A stretch of 6,889 nt of DNA from Solirubrobacterales bacterium (GTDB lineage Bacteria; Actinomycetota; Thermoleophilia; Solirubrobacterales; Solirubrobacteraceae): NCBI GenBank assembly GCA_025964065.1, contig JAOPZO010000358.1, forward strand, positions 1 to 6,889. Direction: 5' to 3'. The notes under the pieces were generated by a model. The model did no database searches, was not told the DNA's origin, and worked only from the letters and a program-made list of their open reading frames with translations. How positions within the stretch are numbered: position 1 is the first letter of the stretch; the number at the start of each line of letters is the position of its first letter. Of this stretch, positions 1-6,570 are shown piece by piece. A program made the translations under genes and the position numbers.

Positions 1-749
1 GGGCCGCCGCCCTGGCCACCCCGGCCGCGACCGCGACCGTCACGGCCGTCACGGCCGCCGCGGTCGTCCGCACGCTGCGGGGAGGGGGCGTCGAGCTCGG
101 TGAGGTCGGCGCCGCTGAAGCCCTCGGGCATGATCTCGCCCTTGTTGATCCAGCACTTCACGCCGATGCGGCCGAACGTCGTCTTCGCCTCGAAGAACCC
201 GTAGTCGATGTCCGCGCGCATCGTGTGCAGCGGGACGCGACCGTCCGAGTAGGACTCCGTGCGGGCCATCTCGGCACCGCCGAGGCGGCCGCCGACCTGG
301 ACCTTGCAGCCCTTGGCGCCCGAGCGCATCGCGCTCGTGAGCGCACGCTTCATCGCGCGGCGGAAGGCCACGCGGTTCACGAGCTGCTCCGCGATGGACT
401 GCGCGACGAGCTTCGCGTCGAGCTCCGGGCGCTTGATCTCGAGGATGTTGACCTTCACGGACTTGTCCGTGAGCTTGTGCAGGTCACGGCGGACCTGGTC
501 GACCTCGGAGCCGGACTTGCCGATCACGATGCCGGGGCGCGCGGTGTGGATGTTGACCTCCACCTCGTTCGCGTCCTTGCGGATCGTGATGTCGGAGAGG
601 CCGGCGTGCGCGAGGCGCCCGTGGATGTACTTCCGGATCTGGATGTCCTCGTACAGGTAGTCCGAGAAGTGCTTCTCGTTGAACCAGTTCGACTTCCAGT
701 CGTGGATGTACCCCACGCGCATGGACTCGGGATGGACCTTCTGCCCCAT
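1..749 (-). CDS. rpsC: 30S ribosomal protein S3 (uS3), 3'-truncated by window edge
   Basis: S3 is a small-subunit head protein at the mRNA entry side that helps clamp and unwind mRNA. My translation from the ATG at 749 begins MGQKVHPESMRVGYIHDW, the classic S3 start (usually MGQKVHPxxxRLG). 249 full codons are visible before the edge. The KH-type RNA-binding motif GIVIGKSGSEV lies near residues 87-97, and the S3 C-terminal domain follows with the conserved stretch GRLGGAEMARTE. The frame then continues into a Gly/Arg/Asp-rich tail with repeated GRD and GR units, where the sequence ends, so the true C-terminus lies outside the window. An AAGGAG ribosome binding site sits 9 bases upstream, inside the end of rplV, and the gap to the rplV stop is 3 bases. 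It is the last visible gene of the S10-type operon; rplP would be expected next. Confidence 0.97.
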   Translation of the reverse strand, partial: MGQKVHPESMRVGYIHDWKSNWFNEKHFSDYLYEDIQIRKYIHGRLAHAGLSDITIRKDANEVEVNIHTARPGIVIGKSGSEVDQVRRDLHKLTDKSVKVNILEIKRPELDAKLVAQSIAEQLVNRVAFRRAMKRALTSAMRSGAKGCKVQVGGRLGGAEMARTESYSDGRVPLHTMRADIDYGFFEAKTTFGRIGVKCWINKGEIMPEGFSGADLTELDAPSPQRADDRGGRDGRDGRGRGRGGQGGG

Positions 750-752
750 GGT

Positions 753-1409
753 CTAGGACTCCTTCGGGGTGAGCTGGATCGTCAGGTGGCTGGTCCGCTT
801 GCGGATCTTCGTCGCGCGCCCCATGGCACGCGGGCGGAAGCGCTTGAGCGTCGGACCCTCGTCGGCGAAGACCGCGTGGATCTTCAGGTCGTCGCCGAGC
901 AGCTCGTGGTTGTGCTCCGCGTTCGCGACGGCGGACTTGAGGAGCTTCTCCCAGTCCTCCGCGACGGCACGCGGCGTGTGGGCCAGGATGGCCACGGCCT
1001 CGTCCACGGACTTGCCGCGGATGTGATCGCAGACCAGCCGCGCCTTGCGGGCGGAGGTGCGGACGTACTTCGCGTGGGCGGACACGACCGGGCCGTCGAC
1101 GATCGGGCGGCCGTGCTTGTCGCGGGCCACCTTCCCGTTCGGCTTGCGGCCGGGCTTGTCGGCCGCGGCCTTCGCGGCCCCCGGCTTCTTCGCGGGCTTC
1201 GGCTTCGGGGCGGCGGGCGCCTCGGCGCGCGGGGCCTCCTCGACCTCGTCGGCTCCGGGGGCGTCCTCGGCCGCGTCCGTCGCCTCGACGACGTCCGCGT
1301 CCGTGGTCTCCGTGCGCTCGACGTCGGCCGCCGGGGCGTCCGGCGTCGCCGCCGGCTCCGCGAGGTCGGTCTCGACCTCGGGGGTGTCCTTGGGGTCCTG
1401 TTCAGACAT
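753..1409 (-). CDS. rplV: 50S ribosomal protein L22 (uL22) with a long N-terminal extension
   Basis: L22 binds 23S rRNA early in large-subunit assembly, and its beta-hairpin lines the peptide exit tunnel next to L4. The 218-residue product is about twice the usual 110-120. The conserved L22 fold covers roughly residues 106-215, starting VVSAHAKYVRTSARKARLV. It includes the tunnel-hairpin segment FADEGPTLKRFRPRAMGRA (about 181-199) and the terminal KRTSHLTI. Residues 1-105 are an extension in two parts. Residues 1-65 are acidic (about 22 Asp/Glu against 3 Lys/Arg, rich in Ala, Pro and Thr). Residues 69-101 are basic and Ala/Pro/Lys-rich. The ATG abuts the rpsS stop (TAGATG) and has only a modest GGGAAG ribosome binding site about 11 bases upstream. 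No internal ATG lies before Met196, and internal GTG codons near residues 94 and 109 lack a good ribosome binding site. The long form is therefore the best reading, but the start is not proven. Confidence 0.95.
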   Translation of the reverse strand: MSEQDPKDTPEVETDLAEPAATPDAPAADVERTETTDADVVEATDAAEDAPGADEVEEAPRAEAPAAPKPKPAKKPGAAKAAADKPGRKPNGKVARDKHGRPIVDGPVVSAHAKYVRTSARKARLVCDHIRGKSVDEAVAILAHTPRAVAEDWEKLLKSAVANAEHNHELLGDDLKIHAVFADEGPTLKRFRPRAMGRATKIRKRTSHLTIQLTPKES

Positions 1410-1682
1410 CTAGCGACGCTTCCCGGTGTCGGCGTGGCCGCGGTAGGTGCGGGTCGGCGCGAACTCGCCGAGCTTGTGCCCGACCATCGACTCCGAGACG
1501 AACACGGGGACGTGCTTACGCCCGTCGTGCACGGCGATCGTGTGACCGACCATCTCGGGGAAGATCGTGGACGCACGCGACCAGGTCTTCACCATCTTCT
1601 TGGTGTTCTCCGTGTTCTGCTTGTCGATGCGCGCCATCAGGCGCTCCTCGACCCACGGGCCCTTCTTGCTCGAGCGGCTCAT
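1410..1682 (-). CDS. rpsS: 30S ribosomal protein S19 (uS19)
   Basis: S19 sits in the head of the small subunit with S13 and contacts the A-site finger of 23S rRNA and tRNA. The 90-residue product is close to the usual 91-93 and begins MSRSSKKGPWVEERLMARI. It carries the family signatures KTWSRASTIFPEMVGHTIAVHDG (split here: KTWSRAS near 32-38, then FPEMVGHTIAVHDG) and VGHKLGEFAPTRTYRGH near 67-83. The start codon shares one base with the rplB stop in a TGATG junction, which favours stop-restart coupling. A purine-rich GGGAAGGG lies just upstream within rplB. The TAG stop directly abuts the rplV ATG. Confidence 0.98.
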   Translation of the reverse strand: MSRSSKKGPWVEERLMARIDKQNTENTKKMVKTWSRASTIFPEMVGHTIAVHDGRKHVPVFVSESMVGHKLGEFAPTRTYRGHADTGKRR

Positions 1683-2524
1683 CAGCGCTTGCCCTTCCCA
1701 CGCCGGCGGCCGCGCACGATGTAGCGGTCGGAGGCCTTGTTCTTCTTACGGGTGCGGTAGCCGAGCGTCGGGACACCCCAGGGGGTGACCGGGTGACGGC
1801 CGGCGGTCGTCGAACCTTCGCCACCACCGTGCGGGTGGTCGACCGGGTTCATGGCGGTGCCTCGCGTCTGCGGGCGCACGCCCATGTGGCGCTTGCGGCC
1901 GGCCTTGCCGACCTTCACGTTCTGGTGGTCCGCGTTGCCGATGACCCCGACGGTGGCGCGGCAGTCCTCGCGGACCAGGCGCATCTCGCCGGAGGGCAGG
2001 CGCAGCGTGGCCATGCCGTTGTCCTTCGCCATCAGCTGGATCGAGGTGCCCGCCGAGCGGCCCATCTGGCCACCGCGGCCGGGCTGGAGCTCGACGTTGT
2101 GCACCACGGTGCCGATCGGCATGTTGACGAGCGGCAGGCAGTTGCCGACCTGGATGTCCGAGCCGGGGCCCGAGACGACCGTCATGCCGACCTGCAGCCG
2201 CGCCGGGGCGAGGATGTAGGCCTTCACGCCGTCCACGTAGTGGAGCAGGGCGATGTACGCCGTCCGGTTGGGGTCGTACTCGATCGCGGCGACCTTGGCG
2301 GGGATGCCGTCACGGCGACGCTTGAAGTCGATCGTGCGGTAGAGCCGCTTGGCGCCACCACCACGGTGACGGGCCGTCTTGCGCCCGTTGACGTTGCGAC
2401 CGCCGGACTTCTTCAGCCCCTCGACGAGCGTCCTCTCGGGCGTCGTCTTGGTGATCTCGGCGAAGTCGGGGTAGCTGACGAAGCGCATGCCCGCGCTGGT
2501 CGGCTTCGGCTTTCTGATGGCCAT
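1682..2524 (-). CDS. rplB: 50S ribosomal protein L2 (uL2)
   Basis: L2 is a primary 23S rRNA binder near the peptidyl transferase centre, needed for subunit association and peptide-bond formation. The product has 280 residues (E. coli 273). It opens MAIRKPKPTSAGMRFV and has the N-terminal RNA-binding OB-like region followed by the SH3-like region. The C-terminal hallmark MNPVDHPHGGGEG lies near residues 225-237. It contains the conserved His (about 230) equivalent to E. coli His229, which is important for peptidyl transferase activity. The tail RGRRRGKGKR is strongly basic, as expected for a segment threaded into rRNA. The ATG is 3 bases past the rplW stop, with GAGGGG about 9 bases upstream. 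It ends with TGA overlapping the rpsS start by one base. Confidence 0.99.
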   Translation of the reverse strand: MAIRKPKPTSAGMRFVSYPDFAEITKTTPERTLVEGLKKSGGRNVNGRKTARHRGGGAKRLYRTIDFKRRRDGIPAKVAAIEYDPNRTAYIALLHYVDGVKAYILAPARLQVGMTVVSGPGSDIQVGNCLPLVNMPIGTVVHNVELQPGRGGQMGRSAGTSIQLMAKDNGMATLRLPSGEMRLVREDCRATVGVIGNADHQNVKVGKAGRKRHMGVRPQTRGTAMNPVDHPHGGGEGSTTAGRHPVTPWGVPTLGYRTRKKNKASDRYIVRGRRRGKGKR

Positions 2525-2527
2525 GAG

Positions 2528-2830
2528 CTACTGCCCCTCGAGGCCCTGGAGGCCCTGGAAGATCGGGATGGAGTCGCCGGGGCGCACCTGGACGATCGCC
2601 TTCTTCCAGGTGCGCGTGCGCCCCTGGTAGAGCCCGCGCCGCTTGGGCTTGGACTTCACGGAGATCGTGCGGACCCCGACGACCTTGACCTCGAAGAGCT
2701 GCTCGATGGCCTGGCGGATCTGGGTCTTGTGCGCGTCCGGGTGGACGCGGAACGTGTACTTGTCGTTCGTCGCGAGGACGTAGGACTTCTCGCTCACGAC
2801 GGGACGGATGATGACCTGGCTGGCGTCCAT
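2528..2830 (-). CDS. rplW: 50S ribosomal protein L23 (uL23)
   Basis: L23 lies at the rim of the peptide exit tunnel, where it docks trigger factor and the signal recognition particle. The 100-residue product has the normal length and begins MDASQVIIRPVVSEKSYVL. The motif YTFRVHPDAHKTQIRQAIEQLF (YTFRV near 25-29, KTQIRQAIE near 35-43) and VRTISVKSKPKRRG are typical. The basic loop with WKKA near 75-78 inserts into 23S rRNA. The C-terminus carries a short QGLQGLEGQ stretch from a 9-base tandem duplication. A strong GAGGAGG ribosome binding site sits 6 bases before the ATG, and only one base separates it from the rplD stop. Confidence 0.98.
   Translation of the reverse strand: MDASQVIIRPVVSEKSYVLATNDKYTFRVHPDAHKTQIRQAIEQLFEVKVVGVRTISVKSKPKRRGLYQGRTRTWKKAIVQVRPGDSIPIFQGLQGLEGQ
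2540..2557. repeat. 9-bp tandem duplication in the 3' end of rplW
   Basis: Two perfect adjacent copies of GAGGCCCTG (2540-2548 and 2549-2557, plus-strand reading) encode the QGLQGL part of the L23 C-terminal tail. It is in frame and probably harmless, lying beyond the conserved fold. Confidence 0.8.
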
Positions 2831-2831
2831 G

Positions 2832-3476
2832 TCAGGCCTCCTCGGTCTGGTTGGTCTTCTGGCCGTTCGCCCGAGCGGTGAGCTCGTCGATCGCGGCCTG
2901 GGAAGCGAGGACGTTGGCGGCGCCGATGAGGTCGGCGACGCCCGTGCCCTCGGCGGGCAGCACCCCGCGCACCTGCGCGAGGTTCCGGAACGAGAGCGCG
3001 GCGTTGAGGTCGGCGTCCGTGAGGATCACGAGCACCGAGCCCTTGACGCCCCAGTCGCCGACGAGCTTCGCGGCGGCCTTGGTGGCCGGCGTGGAGAAGT
3101 CGGCGGCGTCGAACACCGCGATGGTGCCGCGCTCGGCGTGCACGGAGAGCGCGGAGCGGAAGGCGACGCGCTTCTCCTTGCGGTTGACCTTGAACGTGTA
3201 GTTGCGCGGCTGCGGCCCGAAGACCGTGCCGCCACCCGTCCAGATCGGCGAGCGCGAGGAGCCGGCACGGGCGCGGCCCGTGCCCTTCTGGCGCCACGGC
3301 TTCGCGCCACCGCCGCGGACCTGGCCGCGGGTCTTGGTGGAGTGGGTGCCCTGACGGCGGGCGTTGAGCTCCGCACGGACCGACTCGTGGACGAGCGGAC
3401 CGTGGAACGCGGTGCCGAACGCGACGTCGTCGAGCGTGACGTCCTTGGACGTGGAGATGTTCTTGGCGCTAGGCAT
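2832..3476 (-). CDS. rplD: 50S ribosomal protein L4 (uL4)
   Basis: L4 binds 23S rRNA early in assembly, and its extended loop forms the narrowest part of the exit tunnel with L22. In enteric bacteria it also represses the S10 operon; no such regulation can be shown here. The product is 214 residues (E. coli 201). The tunnel loop is recognisable near residues 46-92: STKTRGQVRGGGAKPWRQKG, then GRARAGSSRSPIWTGGG and FGPQPR. The globular part follows (KEKRVAFRSALS near 100-111, LVILTDADLNAALSFRNL). I chose the ATG at 3476 because a GGAGG ribosome binding site lies 9 bases upstream and the protein aligns with the L4 N-terminus. An in-frame start 16 codons earlier lies deep in rplC. It overlaps the rplC stop by 8 bases. 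Confidence 0.97.
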   Translation of the reverse strand: MPSAKNISTSKDVTLDDVAFGTAFHGPLVHESVRAELNARRQGTHSTKTRGQVRGGGAKPWRQKGTGRARAGSSRSPIWTGGGTVFGPQPRNYTFKVNRKEKRVAFRSALSVHAERGTIAVFDAADFSTPATKAAAKLVGDWGVKGSVLVILTDADLNAALSFRNLAQVRGVLPAEGTGVADLIGAANVLASQAAIDELTARANGQKTNQTEEA

Positions 3477-4083
3477 CCGTGCGGACCTCCACCATGCCGT
3501 TGCGGGAGCCGGGAACGGCTCCACGCACGAGCAGCAGGTTCTTCTCGGCGTCGACCTGCACGATCGTCAGGCCCTTCTGGGTGATGCGCTTGTTGCCCAT
3601 CTGGCCGGGGCCGCGGATGCCCTTCATCACGCGGGCGGGCCACGCGGAGGCACCGATGGAGCCGGGGGCGCGCACGTTGTGCGAGCCGTGCGACTTCGGC
3701 CCGGAGGCGAAGCCGTGGCGCTTGATGGTGCCCTGGAAGCCCTTGCCCTTCGAGGTGCCGGCGACCTTGACCTTCTGGCCGGCCTCGAAGACCTCCACGG
3801 TGACGGTGTCGCCGATGTTGAAGCCCGACTCGTCGCGGAACTCGACGAGGTGGCGGTGCGGGGCGGCGTCGCCCTTGCGCAGGTGGCCGAGCTCGGCCTT
3901 GGAGAGGTGCTTCTCCTTCGTGGCGCCCCAGGCGAGCTGGACGGCGGTGTAGCCGTCCTTGTCCGCGGTGCGCACGGCGGTGACGGGGCACGGGCCGGCC
4001 TCGAGCACGGTGACGCGCTCGACGCGCCCGTCCTCCAGGAACAGCTGCGTCATGCCCAGCTTCTTGGCGAGGATCCCGGGCAT
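3469..4083 (-). CDS. rplC: 50S ribosomal protein L3 (uL3)
   Basis: L3 initiates large-subunit assembly, and its internal loop approaches the peptidyl transferase centre. The 204-residue product (usual about 205-220) starts MPGILAKKLGMTQLFLEDG, a textbook L3 opening. Further signatures are GTSKGKGFQGTIKRHGF near 109-125, GSHNVRAPGSIG near 133-144, GPGQMGNKR and the C-terminal DAEKNLLLVRGAVPGSRNG. In E. coli this central loop carries a glutamine methylated by PrmB; here the segment reads GASAWPARVMKG without glutamine, so that modification would not be expected. The ATG abuts the rpsJ stop (TAGATG) with no clear ribosome binding site, so termination-reinitiation is the likely way it is translated. 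Confidence 0.98.
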   Translation of the reverse strand: MPGILAKKLGMTQLFLEDGRVERVTVLEAGPCPVTAVRTADKDGYTAVQLAWGATKEKHLSKAELGHLRKGDAAPHRHLVEFRDESGFNIGDTVTVEVFEAGQKVKVAGTSKGKGFQGTIKRHGFASGPKSHGSHNVRAPGSIGASAWPARVMKGIRGPGQMGNKRITQKGLTIVQVDAEKNLLLVRGAVPGSRNGMVEVRTDA

Positions 4084-4410
4084 CTAGCTGACCAGCTTGA
4101 TCTCGATGTCGACGCCCGCCGGGAGGTGGTCGAGGCGCTGGAGCGAGTCGACGGTCTTCGGCGTGGGCTGCAGGATGTCGATGAGCCGCTTGTGGGTGCG
4201 GATCTCGAAGTGCTCCTGCGAGTCCTTGTCCTTGAAGACGGACCGGAGGACGGCGTAGACGTTCTTCTCCGTCGGAAGCGGCACGGGACCCGAGACGGTC
4301 GCGCCGGTGCGCGTCGCGGTCTCGACGATCTCCTTGGCCGCGGTCTCGATGGCGCGGTGGTCGTACGCCTTGAGGCGGATGCGGATCTTGTTCTGGGTGG
4401 CCGTAGCCAT
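4084..4410 (-). CDS. rpsJ: 30S ribosomal protein S10 (uS10)
   Basis: S10 is a small-subunit head protein and, as NusE, joins NusB in transcription antitermination. The 108-residue product begins MATATQNKIRIRLKAYDHR. It carries the family features IETAAKEIVETATRTGATVSGPVPLPTEK (AIETAAKEIV near 20-29, GPVPLPTEK near 41-49), the exposed loop around DSQEHFEIRTHKRLIDI near 63-79 and the terminal LPAGVDIEIKL. I chose the ATG at 4410 because it gives standard S10 length. An in-frame extension up to 4563 would encode unrelated residues and run through the spacer hairpin. The ribosome binding site is weak (ACGGAAAG some 15 bases upstream). It is the first ribosomal protein gene of the cluster, 199 bases after tuf. 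Confidence 0.98.
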   Translation of the reverse strand: MATATQNKIRIRLKAYDHRAIETAAKEIVETATRTGATVSGPVPLPTEKNVYAVLRSVFKDKDSQEHFEIRTHKRLIDILQPTPKTVDSLQRLDHLPAGVDIEIKLVS

Positions 4411-4609
4411 CTGTGGCGCTGCTTTCCGTCCGGGGACTGGTGTGTTGTTCCTGCTGGAGGCGCCTGGCCTCCGGTCCTGCGGCGCGCGTTCGACGGGTCG
4501 GTCCTCCCGGACCTCTCCCTCCCGCGCGCCGGGGTGGAGCCACGCTGGGCTCCACCCCGACACCGTCAGCTCTCGCGACGGGACCTTCGGTGCTGCGGTG
4601 CTGCTGAGA
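4411..4609 (-). other. Non-coding spacer between tuf and rpsJ
   Basis: These 199 bases separate tuf from rpsJ, whereas the genes downstream are spaced by 3 bases or fewer. The spacer holds a strong hairpin about 50 bases after the tuf stop. No conserved protein frame crosses it, and I see no convincing -35/-10 pair on the minus strand, though GC-rich actinobacterial promoters can be hard to see. It is the natural place for a secondary promoter, an attenuator or an RNA processing site that lets EF-Tu be made at a different level from the ribosomal proteins. That role is inferred from position only. Confidence 0.6.
4530..4559 (-). terminator. Perfect 12-bp hairpin after tuf (possible partial terminator or attenuator)
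   Basis: The arms 4530-4541 (CGGGGTGGAGCC) and 4548-4559 (GGCTCCACCCCG) are perfect reverse complements around a 6-base loop. In the minus-strand transcript the stem starts about 50 bases past the tuf stop. No U-rich tract follows, so it does not match a classic Rho-independent terminator. It could be a tract-less terminator, an attenuator or an mRNA-stabilising or processing stem. The structure is directly visible; its function is uncertain. Confidence 0.5.
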
Positions 4610-5794
<1,185 letters not shown>

Positions 5795-5802
5795 TTTTGT
5801 TG

Positions 5803-5808
5803 CTCCTC
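5803..5808 (-). promoter_or_regulatory. Ribosome binding site deciding the GTG start of tuf
   Basis: GAGGAG on the minus strand lies 8 bases (CAACAAAA) before the GTG at 5794. The strong match with an A-rich, unstructured spacer supports high translation and fixes this start over the upstream in-frame alternatives. Confidence 0.9.
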
Positions 5809-5928
5809 TTGGTGATCGTTGGTCGCGGCTGGGCGAACCAGCAAAAGCTATCGAATGGTCCTGTGTTCCTGCGGTCCGACTGCGGGCGGACCTGTCCTGC
5901 GGACCCTTCGGGACCCCAGGCAGACGAA

Positions 5929-5947
5929 CGGGCCCTGAGCGGGCCCG
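5929..5947. repeat. 7-bp perfect inverted repeat upstream of tuf
   Basis: CGGGCCC (5929-5935) and GGGCCCG (5941-5947) flank the 5-base loop TGAGC. The stem is pure GC and could form on either strand. It lies about 135 bases upstream of tuf and 90 upstream of the plus-strand gene. No U-tract follows on either side, so a terminator is not supported; a leader stem or a protein site is possible. Confidence 0.45.
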
Positions 5948-6022
5948 CGCGAGACGACTGGGATCTGTCCCGGCCCTCGCGCTATGTGCCCGTGATCTGC
6001 ATCCTGTCGCAGTGGTTCGCTC

Positions 6023-6028
6023 TAGAGT
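6023..6028 (+). promoter_or_regulatory. Probable -10 element of a leaderless transcript
   Basis: TAGAGT matches the actinobacterial TAnnnT -10 pattern (4 of 6 to TATAAT). It lies 8 bases before the ATG at 6037, so initiation would fall at or within a base or two of the start codon. No ribosome binding site is present before that ATG, as expected for a leaderless mRNA. No clear -35 is seen. The hexamer is part of the palindrome CTCTAGAG (6020-6027). Confidence 0.45.
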
Positions 6029-6036
6029 CCGCGCGG

Positions 6037-6570
6037 ATGAGCGCGGATATCCCCGGAGCGACGCACGACTATAGCACCAGCCCGGCCGGCTCCCGGGCAC
6101 CCCGCGGGACGCGTCCGGGCGCCGTCGCCGGGGCCGGCGCGCTCCGTGCGGTGCTCGCCGCGGCGGGCCTCGCGGGCGTGGTGCTGCTCGTCGTCTCGAC
6201 CTTCACCACCGTGGTCGAGGTGCGGGTGCTCACCACCTCCGACCTCGCCGCGCAGGACTCGAGCATCACGGGCCAGGACCTCCACGGGATCGCGCTGCTG
6301 CTCGTCGGCCTCTTCGGCCTGGCGATGCTCGCGGGCGCCCTGCGCGGCGCCCGGCCGGCGATGCTCGCGCTCGCGGCCACGGGACTCCTCGCGCTCGGCC
6401 TCGTCGTCGGGCTCGACGTGCCGGAGCTCGACAGCACGGGGCAGCTCGCGGAGTTCTACGAGGACGTGAGCGCGGGCGCGGCGGTCGGCTTCTACCTCGA
6501 GACGCTCGGAGCGGTGCTCCTGCTGCTCACGGGCGTCCTGCTGCTCGTCCTGGCGGGCCGGGAGCGATAG
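6037..6570 (+). CDS. Uncharacterised four-segment integral membrane protein
   Basis: I do not recognise a named family. From the ATG at 6037 the product has 177 residues. A polar, Pro/Gly/Arg-containing N-terminal tail (1-36) precedes four hydrophobic segments at about 38-60, 84-102, 107-126 and 150-173, and the protein ends in a short charged GRER. The positive-inside tendency (RAPRGTR before segment 1, RGARP between 2 and 3, GRER at the end) suggests both termini are cytoplasmic. Two outer loops result: one with EVRVLTTSDLAAQDSSITG and one with DVPELDSTGQLAEFYED. Motifs that look conserved rather than random are GQDLHG at the entrance to segment 2, the acidic DVPELD and GFYLETLG leading into segment 4. 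I chose this start for the -10 box just upstream. The frame is open back to 5797, but that extension has no structure and would overlap the tuf leader. Codon third positions are strongly GC, supporting real coding. Confidence 0.8.
   Translation: MSADIPGATHDYSTSPAGSRAPRGTRPGAVAGAGALRAVLAAAGLAGVVLLVVSTFTTVVEVRVLTTSDLAAQDSSITGQDLHGIALLLVGLFGLAMLAGALRGARPAMLALAATGLLALGLVVGLDVPELDSTGQLAEFYEDVSAGAAVGFYLETLGAVLLLLTGVLLLVLAGRER

Larger units (their letters stand above)
5795..6036. promoter_or_regulatory. Divergent intergenic region with the tuf leader and upstream promoters
   Basis: This 242-base stretch between two divergent starts must hold the promoter driving tuf and probably much of the S10 cluster. 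On the minus strand GAGGAG (5803-5808) is the tuf ribosome binding site. The AT-richest patch upstream gives a TAGCTT or GATAGC -10-like hexamer around 5845-5852, but no good -35 sits at 16-18 bases, so I do not assign a tuf promoter. Two inverted repeats are visible. One is a 7-bp perfect stem, CGGGCCC/GGGCCCG, at 5929-5947 with a 5-base loop. The other is GGTCCG/CGGACC at 5873-5892. They could fold in a long tuf leader. Confidence 0.5.

Noticed and set aside
225..1724. Long plus-strand open frame of about 499 codons opposite rpsC, rplV and rpsS
   Set aside because: It is antisense to three certain ribosomal genes. The product is a low-complexity Leu/Arg/Val/Asp-rich sequence, the usual result of reading high-GC genes on the opposite strand.
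1793..2881. Plus-strand open frame of about 362 codons opposite rplB and rplW
   Set aside because: Antisense shadow of rplB and rplW, with no recognisable domain.
3026..4555. Minus-strand frame of about 509 codons overlapping rplC, rplD and rpsJ out of frame
   Set aside because: Arg/Pro/Ala-rich frame-shifted reading of real genes; no GC-rich open frame here competes with the ribosomal proteins.
4411..4563. N-terminal extension of rpsJ starting at 4563
   Set aside because: It would run through the 12-bp hairpin and encode residues absent from S10 proteins; the ATG at 4410 gives standard length.
5845..5880. Candidate tuf promoter with -10-like TAGCTT/GATAGC
   Set aside because: No acceptable -35 at normal spacing; a GGAAC nearby resembles an ECF -35 but the spacing to any -10 is wrong. 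Left unassigned.
5797..6036. Upstream start for the plus-strand membrane protein
   Set aside because: The extra 80 residues look non-coding and would cover the tuf leader; the -10 box near 6023 supports the ATG at 6037.
5795..6100. A 102-codon N-terminal extension of tuf in the same frame
   Set aside because: It is Arg/Ser-rich and unrelated to EF-Tu, and the GTG at 5794 has a strong ribosome binding site and gives the exact family N-terminus.
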